Below, piece by piece: positions 14,524 through 20,920 of a DNA stretch of 22,277 nucleotides. Made by a program: the position numbers and the translations under genes. Under the pieces are notes generated by a model. It worked only from the letters and a program-made list of their open reading frames with translations, did no database searches and had not been told where the DNA came from. This DNA is from Bacteroidota bacterium (GTDB lineage Bacteria > Bacteroidota > Bacteroidia > Bacteroidales > Lentimicrobiaceae). The stretch is from NCBI GenBank assembly GCA_023417935.1, contig JAEZDY010000033.1, positions 1 to 22,277 of the forward strand, in the 5' to 3' direction. Each line of letters starts with the position of its first letter. Position 1 is the first letter of the stretch.

Positions 14524-16725
14524 TTACTCGATCTTATCAAGTTGATTTAAATCCTTGTTTTTACTTAGCGTAATAAAGCAGGCGATGATGAAGAATCGTT
14601 TACTGCCGGGTTCGATTGGTGTGGAATTGTAGTGACCGGTATCATCAGGCGTTGAGGCAAACCGGTGGCCATAGTGATTATTAAAGCCTGTAACATTGGT
14701 TATAGCGCCGTAAAAGATGATGTTTGTTCTGTAAAGGAAGCTCCAGCTTACGTCAATTGACTGATAGGCACTGGTTTTGCCGGAATTGAACTGCTGAGTG
14801 TTGGGATCGTTGTACGAACGTGGAGACGCGTACCTGTAATTGAAGCCTGCGAGTGAGCGCATGTTTGGGAACCAGTGCTTGTAAACGACTGCCAGGTTAT
14901 GCGAGCTTACAAACGATGGTGTCGACATTTCAGGGTAGTTGAGGAAATTACGCTTTGTGTCGATGAAAGAGTATGAGATCCAGTAGTCACCATTATGGAT
15001 GGTTTTTTTGTCGCGCCAGAAAAGATCAAATCCTGAGCCATACCCCTTGCCCTGGTTTGTCATGTTTTCAGGCATAAAGCTGTTGCCTGAGTATTTAATC
15101 AGTGAGGTATACAGTTTGTGGTAGGCTTCAAGCCGAAGGGTGCGGTCGTTTGCCGAAGCCTGGTAATTTAGTGTCAGATGTTCAGCCCGCTCATTATCAA
15201 GGGCATTGTTTATGAGCAGGAACTGGTCGTCGGGATTCTGGTAAAACCATCCCCATGCTGCAGAAACCTGCGATATATCATTCAGCTTGTACGCGGTGGT
15301 TATGCGTGGAGCAACGTGTGTGCTGTTTAGATAATCAGAATATTCCAATCGTGAGCCGGCGCGTACCACAAACTTTTTGGTGGTATAGACCTCTGCCTCC
15401 ACAAAAGCTGCCACAATTGAATTATCGAAAGAGGGACGGTGGGTGTCGGAGTCAGTGGAAAAGGTCCGGGTAACCGACCTGTGCAGCAGTTCAGCACCTG
15501 CTTTTAGTGAAAGCTTGTTTGAAATTTCCCATGAAGTTGTCTCCTTCAGATGCATCCCCGAAAGGGTGGTTGTGAGTTTATTTCCTTCAAAAGAGATATT
15601 GTCAGCATCGGAAGTAAATGACAGTGAAGTGAAGGATATAATGCCGGGCGTTACAGGCATTGAAAGCGATGTATTCATGTAGATGTTGCGGTTTCGTAGG
15701 TTGTAGTCAACAGGCTCACTGTAATCAGGGTCAGTAATTGCCATATTAAGCCGTGCCTGATCGAAATTACCGTACACCCTGAGCATTCCGTTACGCGGCA
15801 TTTTTTGTTTCAGGCTTACAGAGAACGAGGCACTTTCAGGCGCGTGGTTGTATTTGTTATTCTGCTTAACAATCTGCATGTACGGTGCCAGGTTCATGTA
15901 ACCGGCGGTAGCAGTTACAGCGCCTGTTTTCCACAGCTTTGTGCCGCCAAGTTCAGGACCGATGGACAATATAGAAACATCAAGCTGTTCTTGCTCAGGC
16001 ATATCAGTAGTGCTGAGAAGGAGAACACCCGAAAGCGCCTGACCGTATTCAGCCGAGTAGCCACCGGTGCTGAAAACAGTTCCTTTAAACATAAAAGGGT
16101 TGAACCTGCCGCGGGTTGAATAAAAGGGTACCGATGAATTGTATGGGGTATGCACCAGTGCTCCGTCAATAAATGTTTGTGATTCCCTGCTGTCGCCCCC
16201 TTTAACAAACAGCCGGCCTGATTCCCCATTAGGCGTAGTGCCCGGCAGCGTTTGAAGAGCGCCATACACATCGCCAACAGCCCCTGCCGTAGTAACCATA
16301 TCAAGTGAACTCAGCGTATTCGACCGTTTCTTATCACCAGCCTCAAACACGCCTGCTGTAATCGTAACAGCATTCAGCTTATTGAAAGTTTCGTTAAGTA
16401 CAACCTCAATATGCAAACTTTTTGCCGGCAGTGAGATTGGCTGACTGAAAGGCTCAAACCCCAGATAATCAACAACAAGAATGTGTTCGCCGGTTTTTGA
16501 GGTTGTCAATTTGAAAAACCCTTCATTGTTACTGGTAGCGCCGTCATATGTCTCCTTCAGGTAAACATTTGCCCCCGGAAGCAGCTCACCTGAGGTGCTG
16601 CGCACGGTACCGGTAATTACTGAGGTTTGAGCAGGGGTATTCTGAGCATTAGCCCTCCTGGCAGTGGATACCAGGAAAATGCAGAGTATTGTTACAGACA
16701 ACAGAATTGAGCAGCAGGATTTCAT
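14524..16725 (-). CDS. TonB-dependent outer-membrane receptor with carboxypeptidase-regulatory-like N-terminus
   Basis: 733 residues. Signal peptide 1-27 (ANA|Q). Residues ~34-115 form a CarboxypepD_reg-like beta-sandwich (ITGTVRSTSGELLPGANVYL, NNEGFFKLTT, VDYLGFEPFSQPI). A TonB-box-like VTITAG follows, and then the plug at ~140-245 with KGGDSRESQTFIDGALV and YGQALSGVLLLST. The remaining ~480 residues fit a beta-barrel. It ends RFFIIACFITLSKNKDLNQL plus four residues, so the usual terminal aromatic strand is followed by a ~12-residue extension, which is unusual. Substrate unknown; the pairing with a small exported protein and a LytS/LytTR system suggests signal-controlled uptake. It is the first gene of the operon and is preceded by a promoter and candidate LytTR sites. 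Confidence 0.9.
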   Translation of the reverse strand: MKSCCSILLSVTILCIFLVSTARRANAQNTPAQTSVITGTVRSTSGELLPGANVYLKETYDGATSNNEGFFKLTTSKTGEHILVVDYLGFEPFSQPISLPAKSLHIEVVLNETFNKLNAVTITAGVFEAGDKKRSNTLSSLDMVTTAGAVGDVYGALQTLPGTTPNGESGRLFVKGGDSRESQTFIDGALVHTPYNSSVPFYSTRGRFNPFMFKGTVFSTGGYSAEYGQALSGVLLLSTTDMPEQEQLDVSILSIGPELGGTKLWKTGAVTATAGYMNLAPYMQIVKQNNKYNHAPESASFSVSLKQKMPRNGMLRVYGNFDQARLNMAITDPDYSEPVDYNLRNRNIYMNTSLSMPVTPGIISFTSLSFTSDADNISFEGNKLTTTLSGMHLKETTSWEISNKLSLKAGAELLHRSVTRTFSTDSDTHRPSFDNSIVAAFVEAEVYTTKKFVVRAGSRLEYSDYLNSTHVAPRITTAYKLNDISQVSAAWGWFYQNPDDQFLLINNALDNERAEHLTLNYQASANDRTLRLEAYHKLYTSLIKYSGNSFMPENMTNQGKGYGSGFDLFWRDKKTIHNGDYWISYSFIDTKRNFLNYPEMSTPSFVSSHNLAVVYKHWFPNMRSLAGFNYRYASPRSYNDPNTQQFNSGKTSAYQSIDVSWSFLYRTNIIFYGAITNVTGFNNHYGHRFASTPDDTGHYNSTPIEPGSKRFFIIACFITLSKNKDLNQLDKIE

Positions 16726-16744
16726 AGTCAGTGATTTTACACCG

Positions 16745-16776
16745 CAAAGATGCCCTCATCGGGATGCTTAATCAAA
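16745..16776 (-). promoter_or_regulatory. Promoter of the receptor/LytTR operon
   Basis: On the minus strand, TTTG (16776-16773) lies 20 bases before CATCTTTG (16752-16745). This fits the Bacteroidota TTTG-N19-21-TAnnTTTG pattern with one mismatch (C for the first T). Transcription would start near 16740, leaving a ~15-base leader before the ATG at 16725. Confidence 0.6.
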
Positions 16777-16785
16777 ACAATACAT

Positions 16786-16817
16786 GATGAGTTGTAGGAT
16801 TTGGGGGATGAGTTGTA
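16786..16817 (-). promoter_or_regulatory. Candidate LytTR-binding direct repeats
   Basis: Two perfect 11-bp direct repeats, reading TACAACTCATC on the minus strand, at 16817-16807 and 16796-16786. They are 10 bp apart, 21 bp start to start. The inner ACAACTCAT agrees with 7 of 9 positions of the published LytTR/AgrA consensus (T/A)(A/C)(C/A)GTTN(A/G)(T/G), and nine-base repeats spaced 12-13 bp give exactly this geometry. They end 9 bases upstream of the -33 element, the normal place for an activator. The operon's own LytTR regulator is the natural candidate ligand. Confidence 0.6.
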
Positions 16818-16820
16818 ATT

Positions 16821-16833
16821 ATGCAAATTGCAT
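16821..16833. promoter_or_regulatory. 13-bp palindrome beside the LytTR sites
   Basis: ATGCAA-A-TTGCAT, perfect 6-bp arms, three bases beyond the direct repeats. It may be a binding site for another regulator; no gene starts immediately downstream on the plus strand. Confidence 0.3.
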
Positions 16834-17468
16834 CAATGTGGAAATTATGTATCATAACCTACACTCAATATAATGATAATCAGCGGTTTACTATTAGCTT
16901 TGTCCCTTATTTTTTTTGTGGTTTATTAAACAATACAATCACAAGTAATTCTGGAGAGTATAAAAAAACGAGTGCAAAATCAGGGGCTGGCATTCAATGC
17001 TTAGCGCGAATGATCAGATTGAAATTTTTAACTTAGTCGAATATGGTGAGTTCATTACTTTACAATATTAAGTATAGAGTTAAAGCGACACAAATGGTTT
17101 TACTATTTGAGGATCATTCGCTAAAATGTATCACTTTTCTTGATCCAGGCCTTCTGGCCTTCCCAGCCCGGTAATTGTGGGCTGTTTTTGTTTTTAATAG
17201 TAACCTTCGCCGGGTTTAACCGTTTCTCCACAGGGGGGCACCCTGAATTTTTTACCTTACTCTACTTTAAGATCAATATAGGATCTTACAATTGTTCAAG
17301 GCTTTTTGAGCCTTGCAGGATTTGCTATTTTCTTAAATAAGCAATTTAAGATAAAATATCAGGTCAGCAATTAATAAGGCTTTTTTGAGCCTTGCATCCT
17401 ACTATTGTCTTAAAACATCAGCGTTTTAAGATCCTGAGTTCGGGGGTCTTACAACCGTAGCAAGGCCT
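16834..17468. other. Non-coding stretch with orphan hairpins
   Basis: No gene with a plausible start, domain or neighbour was found. The stretch holds: a long inverted pair (17001-17015 with 17112-17124: TTAGC, two extra bases in one arm, then GAATGATC) enclosing ~96 bases; an AGGCC/GGCCT hairpin (17147-17160); an intrinsic terminator (17164-17195); and hairpins at 17297-17315 and 17376-17393. It may be debris of the missing 5' half of the next gene or an unannotated small-RNA locus. Confidence 0.5.
17164..17195 (+). terminator. Orphan intrinsic terminator
   Basis: CAGCCC (17164-17169) pairs with GGGCTG (17179-17184), followed directly by TTTTTGTTTTT. This is the textbook form on the plus strand, but no plus-strand gene lies within 5 kb upstream, so it may end a small RNA or belong to a lost gene. 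Confidence 0.55.
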
Positions 17469-17480
17469 TTGTGCCTATTG
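17271..17480. repeat. Degenerate repeats with AAGGCT...AGCCTT hairpins
   Basis: Three related units. CAAGGCT-TTTTG-AGCCTTG (17297-17315) and AAGGCT-TTTTTG-AGCCTT (17376-17393) are perfect hairpins. A third, weakened unit at 17461-17476 (CAAGGCCTTTGTGCCT) overlaps the apparent start of the next gene. The first and third units also share TAAGATC and CTTACAA upstream words. Loops rather than tails carry the T-run, so they are not terminators. Confidence 0.5.
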
Positions 17481-19457
17481 ATACCGCTTTGTCAACTTAC
17501 CGACTTACCAGGAGCTCCTTTCCAGGTCAATATTTCAAATGCAGAACTGGCTGTAACTTGTCCTGACCCGGTTAGCCTGCCTGCATGTACATCACCTGCA
17601 AATATACTGTCAGCTTATAATGACTGGGTTGCAGGTTTTACAGTTAACGGTACCCACAATACACAAAGTAATATAGCGCAGATACCGGCTCTACCGGCAA
17701 ATGCACAATGCGAAGGTGCTGACCTGTCATTTACCCTTGAAGCATCAAATGATTGCGGACTGGAAGAATCGTGTTCTTCAACCTTCTTTGTTGCACCTGA
17801 TACTGAAGCGCCGGTTTTGGCTGCGGCACCTGCTGATATAACTGTTCAGTGTTTGGAAGATGTACCAGCAATGACCAGCCTTGCATGGACTGACAACTGC
17901 AGCGCCGGGGGCACTGTTGCCGGTGTTGATGGTCCTCTTGTTGGTGGAGAATGCGGTGGTACCATTTCCCGTACCTGGAATGTAATGGATGACTGCGGTA
18001 ATCCTGCTATCACCAGAACCCAGAACATTACCATTGATGATGATATGGCACCTGTTTTGGCTGCGGCACCTGCTGACATAACTGTTCAATGTCTGGAAGA
18101 TGTACCAGCAATGACAAGCCTTGCATGGACTGACAACTGTAGCGCCGGGGGCACCGTTGCCGGTGTTGATGGTCCACTTGTTGGTGGAGAATGCGGTGGT
18201 ACAATTTCCCGTACCTGGAACGTAATGGATGACTGCGGAAATCCGGCAATTACCAGAACACAGATCATTACTGTTGATGATGATACTGCTCCGGTAATAG
18301 TAACTGAATTGACAGACCTTACATTCGGATGCGTTGAAGATGTAGTACTTCCAACAGTTGAATTCTCAGATAACTGCGGCATGGTAGAAACCATATGCGA
18401 AATAACAGGCTGGGAAGGTGATTGTGCAGACTATGAATTCCTGCCAGGCACTGAAACTGAAGTATGTTACTCAGCAATGGATGATTGCGGTAATCTTTCA
18501 GAGGTAGCCTGTATCACAATCACTGTAGAACCTTGCGGAACTGACTTCTGTACTTTAACACAGGGATTCTATGGAAATGCAGGTGGTACATATTGTGATG
18601 GCTCTACAACCGAAGAATTGCTGCTCAGCTTGTTGACAACTGACCTGGTTTTAGGTAGTAATGGCAGAACATTTACCATACCAGCAGGTTCAGCTCAATG
18701 TGTTATTGACAGACTACCCGGTGGTGGAAATTCAGTAGCACTTCCAGCAGGTGCATGGACCTGTGCCAGTCCAGGTAATTTAGTTGACAAAAAGGGCGTA
18801 TTGAAGAATGCACTACTTGCTCAAACCATTACCATGGGATTGAACCTGCGTCTAGACACTGACCTTGGAGGCCTTGCATTCACCAATGCTGAATTCTACG
18901 TCTATCAGTCATCAGGTTGTGGTGAAGAAGATGCATATCCAGTAGGCGAACCAACATATTATACCGGTACCAATGCAATACCTGCCAGTATTATGAATAA
19001 GTTTGGAGGCGATCCCACTGTGATGGAGATCTACAATCTGGCCAACCAGGCATTGGGCGGAGTGGCAGTTGGTGTGCCACTTGGCGATATCACCAAAGCA
19101 TTAGGCCTGATCAACGATGCATTGGATGAATGTGCCTTTATATTCTTCATGGCTCCGGTACAATCGCAACCTGTTTCAGGCATTTCTGAAACACCAGTAA
19201 TGGTACTTAGTGTTACTCCAAATCCATTCAACCACGAAGCAACAGTTGCTTACCAGGTACAAATGGATTCAAAAGTAAGTATTGAGCTATACAACATGCA
19301 GGGAGCCAGGATATCTACACTGTTTGCAGGCGAAGCCAAAGCCGGCATAGCCTACAACCTGAAGTATGTATCAACTGACCGCACCGAACAAATGATGGTT
19401 GTTGTGATGCGCACCAATTATGGTACCATCAGTAAGAAGATCATTAATATAAAGTAG
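17469..19457 (+). CDS. HYR-repeat T9SS surface protein, 5'-truncated (possible pseudogene)
   Basis: 662 residues from a TTG at 17469. The frame is open back only to 17430 and contains no ATG before the HYR repeats, and no signal peptide can be read. The chain starts mid-domain (NAELAVTCPDPVSLPACT), so the 5' part is missing. Content: a partial HYR-like domain; two nearly identical 80-residue HYR repeats (240-bp tandem, 17811-18050 and 18051-18290) containing DITVQCLEDVPAMTSLAWTD and DDCGNPAITRTQ; a divergent third HYR-type domain; a ~200-residue unrecognised domain (GFYGNAGGTYCDG to DECAFIFFMAP); and a type A T9SS sorting domain (VTPNPFNHEATVAYQV, ending KKIINIK). Such proteins are large adhesin-like surface proteins. 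The gene beginning at 20921 carries the same repeat family with an intact signal peptide, so this looks like the 3' end of a recombined paralogue. Without a signal peptide it would not be exported as it stands. Confidence 0.75.
   Translation: MCLLIPLCQLTDLPGAPFQVNISNAELAVTCPDPVSLPACTSPANILSAYNDWVAGFTVNGTHNTQSNIAQIPALPANAQCEGADLSFTLEASNDCGLEESCSSTFFVAPDTEAPVLAAAPADITVQCLEDVPAMTSLAWTDNCSAGGTVAGVDGPLVGGECGGTISRTWNVMDDCGNPAITRTQNITIDDDMAPVLAAAPADITVQCLEDVPAMTSLAWTDNCSAGGTVAGVDGPLVGGECGGTISRTWNVMDDCGNPAITRTQIITVDDDTAPVIVTELTDLTFGCVEDVVLPTVEFSDNCGMVETICEITGWEGDCADYEFLPGTETEVCYSAMDDCGNLSEVACITITVEPCGTDFCTLTQGFYGNAGGTYCDGSTTEELLLSLLTTDLVLGSNGRTFTIPAGSAQCVIDRLPGGGNSVALPAGAWTCASPGNLVDKKGVLKNALLAQTITMGLNLRLDTDLGGLAFTNAEFYVYQSSGCGEEDAYPVGEPTYYTGTNAIPASIMNKFGGDPTVMEIYNLANQALGGVAVGVPLGDITKALGLINDALDECAFIFFMAPVQSQPVSGISETPVMVLSVTPNPFNHEATVAYQVQMDSKVSIELYNMQGARISTLFAGEAKAGIAYNLKYVSTDRTEQMMVVVMRTNYGTISKKIINIK
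17811..18290 (+). repeat. 240-bp tandem duplication inside the HYR gene
   Basis: Two consecutive 240-base copies encode nearly identical 80-residue units; visible differences are mostly third-position changes. This implies recent duplication or ongoing gene conversion, and makes the region prone to repeat-number change. Confidence 0.9.
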
Positions 19458-19483
19458 GCCCTTTCGGGGACTGGTTTTTGTGG

Positions 19484-19519
19484 AGAGGCTGTCAGCGGGG
19501 TTGGTTGACAGCCTCTTTT
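19484..19519 (+). terminator. Intrinsic terminator after the HYR gene
   Basis: AGAGGCTGTCA (19484-19494) pairs perfectly over 11 bp with TGACAGCCTCT (19506-19516), and the T-run extends to 19519. It sits 27 bases after the stop codon. Confidence 0.8.
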
Positions 19520-19544
19520 GTGCGGAGCGCAGAGCGCTGGAGCT

Positions 19545-19625
19545 CTCAGCTATCAGTTGTCAGCTTGATGGTTCTGGGTTCTGAGTTCTGGGTCATATTG
19601 CATAGAGCCCTATGCCCTATGCTCA
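19545..19625. repeat. Low-complexity block L1
   Basis: Contains CTATCAGTTGTCAGCTTGAT, GGTTCTGGGTTCTG and CATAGAGCCCTATGCCCTATG words. The same words recur at 20161-20215 and 20579-20615, flanking the small repeat-protein gene. Confidence 0.6.
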
Positions 19626-19656
19626 ATGCAAACAATACATTATGGTCTCAAATTTG

Positions 19657-19664
19657 TATCTTTA
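19657..19664 (+). promoter_or_regulatory. Candidate -7 element of the repeat-protein gene
   Basis: TATCTTTA, one base from TAnnTTTG, 18 bases before the start codon at 19683. The same TATCTTTA variant occurs upstream of the gene starting at 20921. Confidence 0.35.
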
Positions 19665-19682
19665 TGGTATATAATCCAAAAT

Positions 19683-20156
19683 ATGAAATCACTCCTTTTA
19701 ATCCTGCTGGCGGTTTTCCCGTTGGTGCTGTCTGCACAGGTGAAGGTTTATAAGGGTACATCAGGATACACAAGTGATGTGATTTGCAATATTAAAGATG
19801 GGAAGATATACCGCAAAACATCCGGCTACACATCTGATGTAATATGCCATGTGCGGGGCAATAAAATATACAAGGGCACGAGCATGTACTCGTCAGATGT
19901 CATTTATACCGTAAAGGACGGCAAAGTATACAAAGGCAATTCAGGATACACAAGTGATATCGTCTTCACCATCCGCGAAAGCAAACTATACAAAGGAACA
20001 TCAGCCTACAGCTCAGATGTGATGGCCACCATAAGGGACGGCAAAGTCTACACCGGCAACTCAAACTATACTAGTGATATTGAATTCACCATTCGGGGGG
20101 ATGTGACGGTGGAAGAGTTTGTGGGGGTGTGGTACGCGGTTAAGTATGGGTGGTGA
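19683..20156 (+). CDS. Small exported protein of six 20-residue repeats
   Basis: 157 residues from the ATG at 19683. The frame is open from 19626, but the internal start gives a clean signal peptide (MKSLLLILLAVFPLVLSA|Q). The mature protein is six consecutive 20-residue repeats of the form K(V/I/L)YKG(T/N)SGY(T/S)SDVxxTI(R/K)DG, then a conserved-looking end, TVEEFVGVWYAVKY. I know similar repeats in unnamed Bacteroidota proteins but no assigned function. The regular alternation of aromatic, glycine and hydrophobic positions suggests a stacked beta-sheet or solenoid. No T9SS domain or lipobox is visible, so a periplasmic location is likely. A TATCTTTA -7-like element lies at 19657-19664. It sits between two HYR genes but need not be related to them. 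Confidence 0.75.
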   Translation: MKSLLLILLAVFPLVLSAQVKVYKGTSGYTSDVICNIKDGKIYRKTSGYTSDVICHVRGNKIYKGTSMYSSDVIYTVKDGKVYKGNSGYTSDIVFTIRESKLYKGTSAYSSDVMATIRDGKVYTGNSNYTSDIEFTIRGDVTVEEFVGVWYAVKYGW

Positions 20157-20480
20157 GAAGGCTATCAGCTGTCAGTTATCAGCTGTCAGCTTGATGGTTC
20201 TGGGTTTTGGGTTTAGTGGGACTTGTGGGACCTGAGGGACTTGTGGGACAGACCACTCAGTACTCACTACTAATTTTTTGCACTCAGCATTCAGCACTCA
20301 GCATTCAGTGGGGAGTTATCAGTTATCAGTTTTTAGTTGTCAGTTATCAGTTTTTGCGCATACCTGAACTAGGTTGACTTTCTTTTTGATAGGTCAAGTC
20401 TATTTAAATGCTTTCCAATACGAGGTTTGATTCAATAAGATTTCGGTCGCATGAGGTAGGCACATTGTTCGCTCTTTAGT

Positions 20481-20540
20481 CGCATTTAATACGCTTAAAT
20501 GCGAACGATATGCGAACGGTATGCGAACGAAGTGCGAGGG
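20481..20540. repeat. Hairpin plus 11-bp phased iterons
   Basis: A perfect 8-bp hairpin CGCATTTA/TAAATGCG (20481-20488 and 20496-20503) leads into ATGCGAACG at 20499, 20510 and 20521 and a variant GTGCGAGGG at 20532. The period is exactly 11 bases, one helical turn, so the repeats lie on one face of the DNA. Confidence 0.6.
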
Positions 20541-20752
20541 ATGGTAAAATCATTACTCACTAAACACTCTCAATAATTTGGTTCTGGGTTCTGGGTTGAG
20601 TTGCATAGAGCATAGAGGCTTCCTTCTTTCCACTAACCACTAACCACTAATCCCTAACCACTATTTGTTTAATAGAACCACTACGTACATATACGTATTT
20701 ACATACGACACTTCCAAATCGTAACTAATTGAAAAAGTAGTATTTATACGTA

Positions 20753-20783
20753 TTGACACCGCCTCACCCTGACTATATCTTTA
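20753..20783 (+). promoter_or_regulatory. Candidate promoter of the HYR gene at 20921
   Basis: TTG (20753-20755) lies 20 bases upstream of TATCTTTA (20776-20783), close to the Bacteroidota TTTG/TAnnTTTG arrangement. It would give a ~130-base leader containing the palindrome GAGCGCGCTC (20858-20867). Confidence 0.35.
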
Positions 20784-20920
20784 CGTCCATTTTATATACT
20801 AAATAAATATTCTCTTTTATTGGCCTGTGCACAAGCATTATGCTCAGCTGATAGTAGAGCGCGCTCTTATATATAAGGACACATTCAGAAACAAAACAAG
20901 TAAAACCAAAATTCAAATTT

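Larger units (their letters stand above)
20157..20920. other. 764-bp non-coding region of simple repeats
   Basis: No gene is seen. From left to right: TATCAG/TGTCAG repeats and GGTTCTGGGTT (20161-20215); GGGACTTGTGGGACCTGAGG-type repeats (20218-20250); CACTCAGCATTCAG repeats (20280-20310); more TTATCAGTTATCAG (20314-20356); the 11-base iterons at 20499-20540; GGTTCTGGGTT again (20580); and CACTAACCACTAACC (20629-20662). The last ~200 bases hold the promoter region and leader of the next gene. Such blocks are frequent between genes in some Bacteroidota. Confidence 0.6.

Noticed and set aside
16821..17036. Plus-strand open frame of 71 residues, and another at 17140-17340
   Set aside because: No domain, unusual composition, and they overlap palindromes, the inverted repeat and the terminator hairpin.
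17271..17480. Integron attC-like sites or a riboswitch
   Set aside because: No integrase, no conserved attC core or R boxes, and no known aptamer pattern; only short hairpins with T-rich loops.
17778..18394. Several minus-strand open frames opposite the HYR repeats (and at 21754-22047)
   Set aside because: They are antisense shadows of the HYR repeats; the same peptides recur because the sense strand repeats.
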